Source: Moringa oleifera (lineage: Eukaryota > Streptophyta > Magnoliopsida > Brassicales > Moringaceae). Taken from it: a stretch of DNA of 64,000 nt. The position numbers were made by a program, and so were the translations under genes. Below, one piece after another: positions 19,301 through 29,764 of this stretch. Position 1 is the stretch's first letter. Each line of letters opens with the position of its first letter. The notes below the pieces were generated by a model, which saw only the letters and a list, made by a program, of their open reading frames with translations, was not told the origin of the DNA and did no database searches. Location of the stretch: assembly GCA_021397835.1 (NCBI GenBank), contig JAJFZO010000065.1:1054001-1118000 (forward strand). Direction: 5' to 3'.

Positions 19301-20942
19301 AATGTTCTGAATTAATCGCTTATTCACATGACAAAGCCTAGCATACCAAGTATTAAAAGTACACAACATGTAAGTGGGAGATAAAACTTTATTCATATCA
19401 ATGTTTAATTTAAACATGCCATCAGTAGCATAACCTTTCTCTACAAAGATATTATTCTCTGTTATTATGTATATGTCAACTCTTATGGTCTAGGTAAATC
19501 TAGTCTTATTGAGAAGGTAGCTTGAAACTAAATTCTTTCTCATCTTTAGAGTGTGTAAAACATCCTTCAGTATGATGACCTTTCTGGAGGTAAACTTTAA
19601 TTCTACCTCACCAGTACTAGCGATAATAATGGAATGAAAATCTCTCAACAACACTTTTTATCCTCAGTTACAAAATAGAGCTTGAACAGATCTCTTTCAT
19701 AACAGACGTAGCGAGAAGCGCTAGTATCCACCCATCACCCCCTCAAATCCTACAATGAGATTAACCTCAGAGATTATAGCAATCGATTGCTCTTTGGTTA
19801 GGTTTGCCAGTAAAGCAGAACGAGGCCTATTCCTATAGTTCTTAGCCTTGTGACTAGGCTTGTTACAACTATACACATGAATTTGTTATTTTTCTGGGGT
19901 GATTTGGATTTATTTCATAAGGGGTTCCTATTTTGATTCTTTTAATTCTAGTTGGTGTTTCAATTTTGATTCTTTATTTTCCTTCGTTTTGGTTTCAAAA
20001 TTACAAAGAAGCTTCTGTTTGCCGCGTTGTTAAAGACAACGAGCACTTTTTCTCTTTGGTCTTGCTTTTGGACTTCCTCCTTAATCCTAAGGCAAGTAAT
20101 GATCCCTTTTATGAAAAGCTCTTTGCTCTTGTGCATAAGGATATTCTTAAAATCTTTCCAACTAAGAAATAACTTATCTATCATAACTACTATTTGAAAT
20201 TGTTCAAGCAAAGACATACCCTCTAAGATGATTATCTCATGCATTATCCTCTGTAGTTCATGTGACTAAGTCTTCATAGACCTTATCATCAATCATCATG
20301 AACCTTATATATCTATTTACTATAAATTTTTTAACTCCAACCTCCTTAGTATAATACTTTTTCTGAAATTTTTCTTAGATCTCCTCAGTAGATTTATCAA
20401 AATTATAATAGTCATAAAGACCATGAGACAATCCATTTAAGATAAAATTCTTGCAAAAAAGATCATTTTCTACCCATGATTCAAGACTTTTTTTGTCAAC
20501 ATTCGTAGATTCATCAAACAAAACAAGTTTATCTATATGAATTACATAAGTCACCTTTTTCATGGTTAAAAAAAAAATAATATTTTTTGTTTTCATTTTT
20601 TAAAATGAGCCCCTTAAAATGAAATGGTTTATTTAAATCGATGCTAACAGATATTATTTCAGCAGTAGATATAACAACAGATATGGCAACAGTAACATCT
20701 TAAAATTTTTACAATCTATATCACTTGAATAAATAGTAATGCCAGTAGGCTAAGTTATGGACTAGATCACTTTCTGTAAGACGTTTCGCGACTCTGCTCT
20801 CAGTGTATAGTCTATAGCCCCATCATCTCCATGATGAAACAACTCAAAAATCTTTGTCTCGAATCTTTTATGCATAGTAAAAATCTGATAATATTACATC
20901 TTCTTTAATTTGCTCGAAATCTGAGTAGAATAAATAAATTAG
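16344..20942 (-). mobile_element. Internal region of decayed Ty1/copia element
   Basis: A heavily mutated gag-pol on the minus strand, broken by many stops and frameshifts. Recognisable pieces from its 5' to 3' end are: gag-like at 20596-20375 and 20244-19960, integrase-side sequence at 19205-19008, reverse transcriptase at 18223-17909 (LLAKGYKQRENVNFFNTFS, then IALAAIHDLVIYQMNIKTTF), and the RT end at 17654-17259 (MILGIKITRSTKGFSLDQSH, IGSLRYVIDCIRLDIIYAIG). Order and orientation fit Ty1/copia (integrase before RT). It is not coding today. It belongs to a different family from the younger element to its right. Confidence 0.8.
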
Positions 20943-21545
20943 GATGTTATTTTTTTTTAAAGGAAGAAATGAAACCTAAAAATTAGAGAAAGGTAATATC
21001 CTAAAATTACTGAAGGATACAACCTCAAAATTAGGGAAAGATAAAACTTTAAAATTAAGAAAAAGTAAAACTCCAAAATTAGAGAAGGTAAAACTCAAAA
21101 TTAAGAAAAGATAAAACCTTAAAAATTAAAAAAATATAATACCTCAAAATAGAGAAAGGATAAAGCTCTAAAATTATGAAAAGTAAAACTTCAAAAATTA
21201 AGAAAAGATAAAATTTTAAAATTAGAGAGATATATGAAGTAATAAGAGATGAGAAAAAAGGAGAAAAGATAAGAAAAGTTTCAAACTTTTTGATTGACGA
21301 TTTGAGATAGTGGGAGGAGTAATATTTATAATGGAGATTAGTGAGGTTTTCATAAAAGGATAGCAATAAAGGTCACATGAAAAATATTGTATATTAAGAG
21401 ATAAGGTTTGTTTGTTGGTAAGTTGATGAGTCAGTAAGCTTTATTTGTTAGTGGACTGATAAGTCAACGGGAGATCCAATCTTGTGCGAAGATGAAGCTT
21501 CTGTGTCCAACAAATCTTTTTAAATCCATCTCACTTTTTTTAACA
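20943..21545 (-). mobile_element. 5' LTR of decayed Ty1/copia element
   Basis: Homologous to 15945-16343 but longer, with an internal A-rich repeat array (units like aaaattagagaaaggtaata). On the minus strand it begins TGTTAAAAAA at 21545 and its inner end reads ...TAACA near 20943. No clear tRNA primer site was seen next to it. The sequence beyond 21545 is P450 spacer. Confidence 0.65.
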
Positions 21546-21554
21546 GTTTAATTC

Positions 21555-21655
21555 ACCAATGTCCTCTTAATATAGCAGCTATGTTTTCCTCCTGTTTTTC
21601 CCATCTCTGTAGTTATCATATCAGAAGAACCAAGTCGCCATCAGAATAGTACTAC
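21555..21655. repeat. Duplicated P450 spacer, right copy
   Basis: Second copy of the block at 15188-15375, shortened internally. It flanks the outer side of the 5' LTR of the decayed copia element, and the partial gag of the younger element starts soon after. Confidence 0.75.
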
Positions 21656-21732
21656 CTCCTTCCCTTCTTCCCATGTGATATTGTTAGATGAACAGGAGAA
21701 GCTTCAATCATGTCTGCGGACTTACCTTCACC

Positions 21733-22195
21733 CATCATCAAAGTCAATCTCAACAGAAGATAACTGATTAACTATTGTATTAAACTCATTAAGATGAGTT
21801 GCCACAGAATTACCTTCACCCATTTTCAAGTGGAATAGCTTCTTCATGAGAAAAACCTTGTTGTTTGCTGAAGGTTTTTCATACATGTCAGATAGCACCT
21901 TCATCAAACTTGCAGTTGTTTTCTCCTTCGCCACGTTGTGAGCAACGTTCTTTGACAGTGTCAGCCGAATAACTCCCAGCACCTGTCGATCAAGGAGATC
22001 CCAATCGCTTTTTGAAATCTTTTCAGGCTTTTAACCCAAAAGTGGTTCATGTAGCTTTTTCCCATACAGATAATCCTCGATTTGCATTCTCCAGAAGGCA
22101 TAATCTGTACCATCGAACTTGATGATCCCATGTGATGAGTTTTCTTCGCTACCTATTGCTTTCAATCTCAAAACCCGAACCAAGCTCTGATACCA
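21733..22195 (-). mobile_element. Partial second internal region (gag) of the younger copia element
   Basis: Nearly the same as 26282-26737: it carries the primer site (minus strand TGGTATCAGAGC at 22195-22184) and the first part of gag, then stops abruptly at about 21733. The frame is broken by its own stop (a Gln codon replaced by TAA near 22033), while it keeps four bases that the right copy has lost. Its gag ends in NQLSSVEIDFDD. With the LTR at 22198-22713 it forms the truncated last unit of a tandem LTR-internal-LTR-internal arrangement. Confidence 0.85.
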
Positions 22196-22197
22196 GT

Positions 22198-22713
22198 TGT
22201 TGGGAATTTGACAACCAGATCCTTAGTTGATGGATCAAATGTCAAATCCCTATAACCTAAAAGCAACAATAATAAAAGCAAGAAAAAAGTAAACAATCAC
22301 AGGAACACAAGATTTATAGTGGTTCACCCTCAATTGAGAGTTACATCCACTTTGCAGCCACTGCAAGAAACCCTTTCACTATGAAAATAGATTACAAGAG
22401 AGATAACTGTTTTCCTAGCCCTCACTCTACTAGAATAAAACCCTAGGACTTTTACTCACTCTCTCTATTGTGATGTTTACATGGGTAGAAGCCCCCCCTT
22501 TATATAGTAGAGCCCAAGGCCCAAAAGATAGATGTGTGAGAATCTCAAGATATCTTTTTTGATAAGTATATATTCTTTTGGATGAGTATATTCCCTTTCA
22601 GATAAGCATATATATCCTTTCAGATAAGTATATGCCATCTCAGATAAATATATAACTTTTTAGATAAATATACACCCTTTTGTAGATAAGATTTTCTCCA
22701 CACATACTCAACA
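22198..22713 (-). mobile_element. LTR of younger copia element (left copy)
   Basis: A 516 bp direct repeat of 26740-27229 with TG...CA ends. It lies between two internal regions: the polypurine tract of the right one (minus strand AAGTGGGAGAT, just right of 22713) and the primer site of the left one (22184-22195). It therefore serves as 3' LTR to one unit and 5' LTR to the other. It differs from the right LTR by a few substitutions and small indels, including about 23 bp more in the GATAAGTATAT-type repeats. Confidence 0.9.
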
Positions 22714-22724
22714 ATCTCCCACTT
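22714..22724 (-). other. Polypurine tract of younger copia element
   Basis: The minus strand reads AAGTGGGAGAT directly before the TGTTGAGTATG start of the LTR. This is the plus-strand primer position of an LTR retrotransposon. Confidence 0.8.
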
Positions 22725-22782
22725 GGAGACTAATTCATTATCTCAATTGTTTCTTCCATCTGCAATGGCCATGACTTCCCAA

Positions 22783-25700
22783 TCAGCAGTTGAGAAGCCC
22801 CACTGAAGTTGTACACAACTTCAGTTTCTCGATTGTAACAACCTTGGTTAGCATATCAGCTGGATTCTGACTTCCTTGTATCTTTTTGAGTGACAAGACA
22901 CCATCTTCCAAAGCTGATCTTATAAAGTGATACCTGACTTGTATATACTTCGTTCTAGCATGATACATAGGGTTCTTTGCCACGTGAATGGCACTCTGGC
23001 TGTCACAATGCAACATACCTTTTTCAAACCTGTGCCCCAGTTCATTTAAGAAAGATAACAACCATATCGTCTCCTTGCTTGCTTCTGTAAGAGCAACATA
23101 TTCAGCCTCTGTGGTCGAAAGTGCAACTATCTTTCGTAGTTTAGACATCCAACTGATTGTAGTACCACCCAATGTATAAACATACCCTGTAGTACTTTTT
23201 CTGCTGTCGATGTCACCAGCCATATCAGCATCAATATAACCATGCAAGCCCATATCTGTTTTTCTGAAGTACAAAGCGAAGTCTGCAGTGCTCTTCAAAT
23301 ACCTGAAGATCCACTTAACTACTTCCCAGTGTTGCTTTCCTGGATTGCTCATATACCTGCTAACAACTCCCACTGCATGTGCTATGTCTGGTCTTGTACA
23401 TACTGTAGCATACATTAGACTTCCAATAGCAGAAGCATAAGGCACCTTGCCCATATATGCAATTTCATCATCAGTTGACGGAGACTGACTCTTGGATAGT
23501 CTGAAATGACTAGCCAAAAGTGTACTCACTGGTTTGGCACCATCCATTTTGAATCTAGCAAGCAGCTTGTTGATGTATTTCTCCTGAGATAGCTTGAGAA
23601 TTCCCTTTTCCCTGGTGATTCTCATCCCAAGGATTTGTTTGGCAGAACCCAAATCCTTCATAGCAAACTTCTTTGAAAGCTTACTCTTTAATTTCTCTAT
23701 CTCATGCAAATTAGCTCTAGCAATTAACATATCATCAACATACAGCAGTAATATAATGTAAGAGTTATCATACCTCTTAACATAACAACAATGGTCTGCT
23801 TGGCACCTTAAGAAACCATTGTCACCCATGAAGTTGTCAAACTTCTTGTACCACTGTCTTGGAGCTTGTTTTAACCCATACAAACTTTTCATAAGTTTGC
23901 ATACCATTTTCTCCTTACCTTTGACTTCAAATCCTTGTGGCTGTTTCATGTAAATTTCTTCCTCCAAGTCACCATGAAGAAAAGCTGTTTTTACATCCAT
24001 TTGCTGCAGATGCAAATCTTTTTGAGCCACTAACCCAAGCACTATTCTGATTGTAGTCAAGTTAACCACTGGGGAGAAAATCTCTGTGTAGTCAATACCT
24101 TCATTTTGTTGAAAGCTTTTAACTACTAACCTTGCTTTATACCGCTTGTTGCCATCATGTTCTTCTTTTATCCGGTAAACCCATTTGTTCTGCAAGGCCC
24201 TTTTTCCATGTGGTAGTTCTGCCAACTCCCATGTTTGATTACTCATAAGAGAATTCATCTCATCTTTCATGGCTAACTCCCACTTGATTGATTCATCACC
24301 CTGTAAAGCTTCATCAAAACTCTCTGGTTCACCCCTATCAGTCAACAAGATGTAGTTCAGAGATGGTGAAAATCTCTGTGGTGGTCTCACAGTCCTGGAA
24401 GATCTTTTCACTTCTGTCACAGGAGTGGTTGGATTTACCTCTAGAGCCATACTTTCCTGATTTTGCTCAGCAATGTCATCTTCAACTTCCTCAGTATTCT
24501 GTTGCAGCTGATTCACTGGAATGTCTCTTAAGTGGATCACTTCAGGCCTTTTTGTCTCAGAATCTGTTACTTCTGAACTCTTGCCCAAACTATCCTTGTA
24601 CAGAACTTGCTCATTGAAGATTACATCCCTGCTCCTAATGATCTTCCTGATTTGGCTATCCCAGAAACGATAACCAAACTCATTGTCACCATATCCAATG
24701 AAAAAACATTTTTTTGATTTAGGATCAAGTTTGCCTCTAGCAGCAGCATCAATATGGATATATGACAGGCAACCAAATATTCTTAAAAAAGACAGGTTTA
24801 CCTTTTTGCCACTCCAAACCTCCTCGGGTAATCTGCAATCCAAAGGAACTGAAGGATCCCTATTGATTAAATAGGCTGCAGTGTTAACTGCATCTGCCCA
24901 AAATACCTTGGGCAACCCTACATGCATTCTCATGCTCCTTGCACGCTCATTCAGTGTTCTGTTCATCCTTTCTGCAATACCATTCTGCTGAGGTGTACTT
25001 GGAGTAGTCTTCTCCATCTTGATCCCATTGTCAGCACAAAACTGTTTGAAATCCCCATCAATGTATTCTCCACTATTATCAGATCTCAAACACTTAACTT
25101 TAATATTAGTTTCATTCTCAACCATGGCTTTCCATTTCCTGAAAGCATTAAATACATCAGATTTATTCTTTAAAAAATAAATCCATACCTTTCTGGTTGA
25201 GTCATCAATGAAAGTCACATAGTAGCTAGATCCTCCAAGAGACGTCACAGTCGAAGGCCCCCATACATCTGTATGAACTAACGCTAGTTTTTGCTGCTTC
25301 AACTGCTTTCCTGCTTTGGAGAAGCTGACCCTTTTCTGTTTGCCAAGGATGCAGCTTTCACACAACTTGTGCTCTACAAATTTTAAATCCGGCAAATTAC
25401 CATTTGCCATCATGACCTTCATTCCCTTTTCACTCATATGCCCAAGTCTGCAATGCCATAGGTCAGAGTTCATACCAGTGTCAACAGCAGCCACTGTATC
25501 CTTGCAGCTTGAAGTCAAATAGAGAGTTCCAGTTTTGCTTCCTTGAGCAACAACCATGGCACCTTTGGTAACTTTCCAAGCATTATCATTGAAAGTCACC
25601 CTATGCCCTTCACTATCAAGCTGTCCAACAGAAATTAGATTTCTCATCAACTTTGGCACATGTCTCACCTTTTGAATCTTCCAGATATTCCCATTTGGCA

Positions 25701-26673
25701 TCTTTAATTTAACATCACCCATACCAACAATATTCAAAGGTTCTCCATCAGCAAGATAAACCTTCCCAAAATTTTCAGCAACATAATTTTCTATTATTTT
25801 GCCATATGCAGTGGTATGAAAAGATGCCCCAGAATCTAAAACCCAAGACTCAAGAGGATTATCAATAGCCAAGAGTAAAGCATCATCTACCTCATCTGTT
25901 ACAGCATTTGCAGTGTCATCTTTATGCTCACCTTTTTTCTTCAGTAAGCGACAGTCTTTCTTCATGTGGCCCTTTTTCTTACAGTTCCAGCATTCCAAAT
26001 TTCTTCCAGATCTAGATTTGCTTCTTCCATTCCTTGACTTAGATTTGCCCTTATTGCGATCAGAGTTTCTGTCACTTTCTCTTCCCCTGTTTTCAACATT
26101 TAGGGCAGAATTTGCAACTGATGTTTCACCTGAATCGATCCTCCGAATCTCTTCTGCAAGAACTCGATCACGAACATCATTGAAGTTCAATTTTGAACTC
26201 CCAACAGAATTGCTCATCGCTGCTCTCATGGGCTCCCAACTATTTGGCAACGATGCCAATAGTATCAAGGCACGTACCTCATCATCAAAGTCAATCTCAA
26301 CAGAAGATAACTGATTAACTATTGTATTAAACTCATTAAGATGAGTTGCCACAGAATTACCTTCACCCATTTTCAAGTGGAATAGCTTCTTCATGAGAAA
26401 AACCTTGTTGTTTGCTGAAGGTTTTTCATATATGTCAGATAGCACCTTCATCAGACTTGCAGTTGTTTTCTCCTTCGCCACGTTGTGAGCAACGTTCTTT
26501 GACAGTGTCAATAACTCCCAGCACCTGTCGATCAAGGAGATCCCAATCGCTTTCTGAAATCTTTTCAGGCTTTTGACCCAAAAGTGGTTCATGTAGCTTT
26601 TTCCCATACAGATAATCCTCGATTTACATTCTCCAGAAGGCATAATCTGTACCATCGAACTTGATGATCCCAT
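22783..26673 (-). CDS. Ty1/copia gag-pol polyprotein (long open frame, 5' gag damaged)
   Basis: A 1296-codon uninterrupted frame. In order it holds gag (KLFHLKMGEGNSVATHLNEF), a CCHC zinc knuckle CWNCKKKGHMKKDC, protease WVLDSGASFH, an integrase zinc finger (HCRLGHMSEKGMKVM) and core (HTDVWGP, CLRSDNSGEY, PQQNGIAERMNRTL), reverse transcriptase with YVDDMLI, and RNase H (ALSTTEAEYVALTEASKE, CDSQSAIHVAKN). Integrase precedes RT, so the element is Ty1/copia. The first about 55 residues are out of the native gag frame: the native frame has a stop near 26629, and a 4-base deletion near 26512, relative to the left copy, brings the downstream frame into register with a chance upstream ATG. The polyprotein is thus long but probably defective at its N-terminus. 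It inserted inside the P450 array. Confidence 0.88.
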   Translation of the reverse strand: MGSSSSMVQIMPSGECKSRIICMGKSYMNHFWVKSLKRFQKAIGISLIDRCWELLTLSKNVAHNVAKEKTTASLMKVLSDIYEKPSANNKVFLMKKLFHLKMGEGNSVATHLNEFNTIVNQLSSVEIDFDDEVRALILLASLPNSWEPMRAAMSNSVGSSKLNFNDVRDRVLAEEIRRIDSGETSVANSALNVENRGRESDRNSDRNKGKSKSRNGRSKSRSGRNLECWNCKKKGHMKKDCRLLKKKGEHKDDTANAVTDEVDDALLLAIDNPLESWVLDSGASFHTTAYGKIIENYVAENFGKVYLADGEPLNIVGMGDVKLKMPNGNIWKIQKVRHVPKLMRNLISVGQLDSEGHRVTFNDNAWKVTKGAMVVAQGSKTGTLYLTSSCKDTVAAVDTGMNSDLWHCRLGHMSEKGMKVMMANGNLPDLKFVEHKLCESCILGKQKRVSFSKAGKQLKQQKLALVHTDVWGPSTVTSLGGSSYYVTFIDDSTRKVWIYFLKNKSDVFNAFRKWKAMVENETNIKVKCLRSDNSGEYIDGDFKQFCADNGIKMEKTTPSTPQQNGIAERMNRTLNERARSMRMHVGLPKVFWADAVNTAAYLINRDPSVPLDCRLPEEVWSGKKVNLSFLRIFGCLSYIHIDAAARGKLDPKSKKCFFIGYGDNEFGYRFWDSQIRKIIRSRDVIFNEQVLYKDSLGKSSEVTDSETKRPEVIHLRDIPVNQLQQNTEEVEDDIAEQNQESMALEVNPTTPVTEVKRSSRTVRPPQRFSPSLNYILLTDRGEPESFDEALQGDESIKWELAMKDEMNSLMSNQTWELAELPHGKRALQNKWVYRIKEEHDGNKRYKARLVVKSFQQNEGIDYTEIFSPVVNLTTIRIVLGLVAQKDLHLQQMDVKTAFLHGDLEEEIYMKQPQGFEVKGKEKMVCKLMKSLYGLKQAPRQWYKKFDNFMGDNGFLRCQADHCCYVKRYDNSYIILLLYVDDMLIARANLHEIEKLKSKLSKKFAMKDLGSAKQILGMRITREKGILKLSQEKYINKLLARFKMDGAKPVSTLLASHFRLSKSQSPSTDDEIAYMGKVPYASAIGSLMYATVCTRPDIAHAVGVVSRYMSNPGKQHWEVVKWIFRYLKSTADFALYFRKTDMGLHGYIDADMAGDIDSRKSTTGYVYTLGGTTISWMSKLRKIVALSTTEAEYVALTEASKETIWLLSFLNELGHRFEKGMLHCDSQSAIHVAKNPMYHARTKYIQVRYHFIRSALEDGVLSLKKIQGSQNPADMLTKVVTIEKLKLCTTSVGLLNC

Positions 26674-26725
26674 GTGATGAGTTTTCTTCGCTACCTATTG
26701 CTTTCAATCTCAAAACCCGAACCAG

Positions 26726-26737
26726 GCTCTGATACCA
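26726..26737 (-). other. tRNA-Met primer binding site of younger copia element
   Basis: The minus strand reads TGGTATCAGAGC, complementary to the 3' end of initiator tRNA-Met and the standard copia primer site, two bases inside the LTR. A second copy lies at 22184-22195. Confidence 0.9.
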
Positions 26738-26739
26738 GT

Positions 26740-27229
26740 TGTTGGGAATTTGACAGCCAGACCTTAGTTGATGGATCAAATGTCATATCCCTATAACCTG
26801 AAAGCAACAATAATAAAAGCAAGAAAAAAGTAAACAATCACAGGAACACAAGATTTATAGTGGTTCACCCTCAATTGAGAGTTACATCCACTTTGCAGCC
26901 ACTGCAGGAAACCCTTTCACTATGAAAATAGATTACAAGAGAGATAATTGTTTCCCTAGCCCTCACTCTACTATAATAAAACCCTAGGACTCTTACTCAC
27001 TCTCTCTATTGTGATGTTTACATGGGTAGAAGCCCCTTTTATATAGTAGAGCCCAAGACCCAAAAGATAGATGTGTGAGAATCTCAAGATATCTTTTTTG
27101 ATAAGTATATACTCTTTTGGATGAGTATATTCCCTTTCAGATAAGTATATGCATCTCAGATAAATATATAACTTTTCAGATAAATATACACCCTTTTGTA
27201 GATAGGATTGTCTCCACACATACTCAACA
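26740..27229 (-). mobile_element. 5' LTR of younger copia element (right copy)
   Basis: A 490 bp partner of 22198-22713. It begins TGTTGAGTATG on the minus strand at 27229 and ends CCCAACA before the primer site. No matching target-site duplication could be found, as expected if the far end was lost by truncation at 21733. Confidence 0.9.
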
Positions 27230-27637
27230 CTCTGCTGAAATTTAAAATGACAAAAAGACATAACAAGATAGTAGCTTAAGAGGATAATCCAGATTAGAAA
27301 AACAACTACAGCTTTTATAATGAAGATGCAAGTTTCACAGCCGGCAACATCGGCTAATTTAAGCAATTCTGGTGAACTTGTTACTCGGTAAGGTACTGGC
27401 CTACCCTGGGACTATCATTTTAGTCTCCAGTTGCCAAAAGTTATTCAAAAACATCAGTAGAACAGGCAGTATGATTTCTAGTACATAATACCCACATGAT
27501 TTATTCTCATTGTCAGTACCACATGTAACAAACAAAAGCATATAAACTTACATGTAAGAAGCATTGTCTTGATGTTACTTTGTACAATTTGGATATGCTG
27601 TTATTGCATTCTCCATTAGGATCACTATATAACTTTC
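27230..27637. other. Spacer between copia element and P450 pseudogene
   Basis: P450 3' flank interrupted by the transposon on its left. No gene was recognised. Confidence 0.4.
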
Positions 27638-29272
27638 TCATCCAAAAGGTGAAGGATGATAAGGAATGGTAATTAACAGAAGATCATTTTTCCTTCTCAC
27701 AGTCACACCAAAGGACTCAGTCGTGTGTAGATTTTCTTGCTTCATTCCTCCAGGGAGCTTCCAATCAAGATGGTATAGCAATTGTGCCTTGGGCAGCATA
27801 ACTTTAGCTATTCCATATAAGATGCCTGGACACGTCCTCCTTCCACCACCAAATGGAATGTATTTGAAATCTGTCCTCTTGTAATCAATTGAACTATCTA
27901 AGAAACTTTCTGGGTTAAAAGTTTCAGGCTCGCTCCAATTCTTTGGATCTCTTGCTATTGCCCACTGGTTCATCATTACTGTAGTCTTGGCTGGAATCTC
28001 ACATCCATTGATCACACAGTTTTCAGCAGATTCTCTTGGAAGTAACAGGGGGGCAGGAGGGTGTAGCCTGAGGGTTTCTTTGACTACAGATTCAAGGAAC
28101 TTCAATTCCTGAAGGCCTGTTTCATCTACATGCCTATTGCATTAAAAACCTGTCTTACCTCATCTTGAGCCCTTTTCATCAGTCTTAGATGTTTCAGCAA
28201 CTTCGACATTGCCCACTCTACAACTGTGGCTTATGTTTCGCTTCCAGCTGCGAAGATGTCCTCCAAGACAGTTCATAATCTTTCATTTGGCTTTGAATTG
28301 AAACTACCAGCCCTACTCTGTGCTTGGAAATCATGAGGAGCTTCATGCACAAGTGCATGCTAAATCGCAGATTCACAGAGCAGCTCACTGACCAAGGTAA
28401 CTGCTTTGATGTTGTCGTCAGTGAGGGGAAAGTCAAGGTCCCCATTCTGTTGAAGCTTTAAAAGAACATGAATTAGATCTTCCTCTGCCTGTCCATTGCC
28501 AGTTTCTGTCCCCTTTCTCCTCTCTTTGTGTTCATTGACAATGTCTTGCAGAATCTTGTCCTTCTCTTTATGCAGCTTCTCAAGTTCAAGCCTTAGTCCA
28601 CTGAGCAAACGAAGGACTTTTCTAGAAGTCCACATGTCGGTGAAGCAGAAGCCTGATGACTGCTCTATGGTTTCTGTGATAATTGATACAAATGCTTCTT
28701 GATCATTTGCTACCAAAGACTGCTCGTGATGTTATGCCATATGTCAATAAGAAGATCTTCTCACTCAGATTGACTGCTAATCCTCCATTTACAGATATGG
28801 TTTTGATAAGAGCTGCTACCTCTTCTTCCCTGATTGATCTGAAACAATTGGCACGTTTTGCACTCAAAAGCTCCACTATTCAAATCTTTTGCAGTTGCCT
28901 CCAGTAGTCACCATAGGGTGATAACATGATGTCTGTGGAGTTGTAGGACATTATCCTGGAACAACAAGGCAGGGGCTTTGAGAAAAATTGATGTCATGGG
29001 TTTTCATGACCTGTCTGGTGGCGAAACTTCAACACAGGAAACTTCATCGAGCTGTGAGTGCATCAAGGGTCCATATTTGTTGGCCAAGTCTCTTAGCCTG
29101 TGATGGAGTAGTCGGCTCAGCAGATGGTGAATGTTTCCTATCAGAGGTGGTTTCCATGGCCCTGGAGGTAGCTTTCGGATTCTGTTCTTAGGTTTTGGCT
29201 GTCCAGTGAGTTTCACAACCAGAATCAGGAACAGGAAGGTGAAGAGGTGAAGGATGCAAATTGATCCTCCAT
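27638..29272 (-). pseudogene. CYP71D-like P450 pseudogene
   Basis: A full-span copy of the gene at 12884-14514: exon 1 is 29272-28393 and exon 2 is 28260-27638. It keeps LPPGPWKPPLIGN, KETLRLHPPAPLLLPRES and the haem loop FGGGRRTCPG. It is dead in several ways: a frameshift in the N-terminal anchor soon after the ATG, further shifts in exon 1 around 28710-29010, a TAA inside the I-helix (after AAGSET), and a frameshift with stop in the region equivalent to FNVKGNVDET. The C-terminal 155 codons are still open. Its position beside a CYP726A copy repeats the pairing seen elsewhere. Confidence 0.88.
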
Positions 29273-29764
29273 GAGGCTGAAGAGGATGCTAATAGTTCTT
29301 TTCAGAAAAACAAAGAACTCAATGTTTACCAGCAGAAAATGCCCTTAATCAAAGGATGGAATGGAGGCAGATGGCCATATGCAGTGATCATTCAACTTAA
29401 CCATGGAAGACCAAACAAAGTTTAAAGTCTGTGGTGTTAGTAGTTGTATTGAATATCTCATTTTGATGCACTGGACCAGGCAGTGAATTTCCATGGTGAC
29501 ACAGTTATTCAAAGGTAATCAGTTTATCTTTGCCTGTGAGGTCTGAGTAAACAAGTAACTTGATTGACATCCAATTTTCTGAATAGTTTTAAACCATTAG
29601 CCTTGTGAACATTGTTTGTTTATGGTACTGTAGGCATTTCTATTGGAACTTAAATGCTTGCTGGGTCTTCTCCTTTCCAGATTATGAACTAACATATTTA
29701 TGAGTTCAATTTAACCCAAGAAAGCAATACTATTAAAGTTGGATTACAGAACCTTATTTATCTG

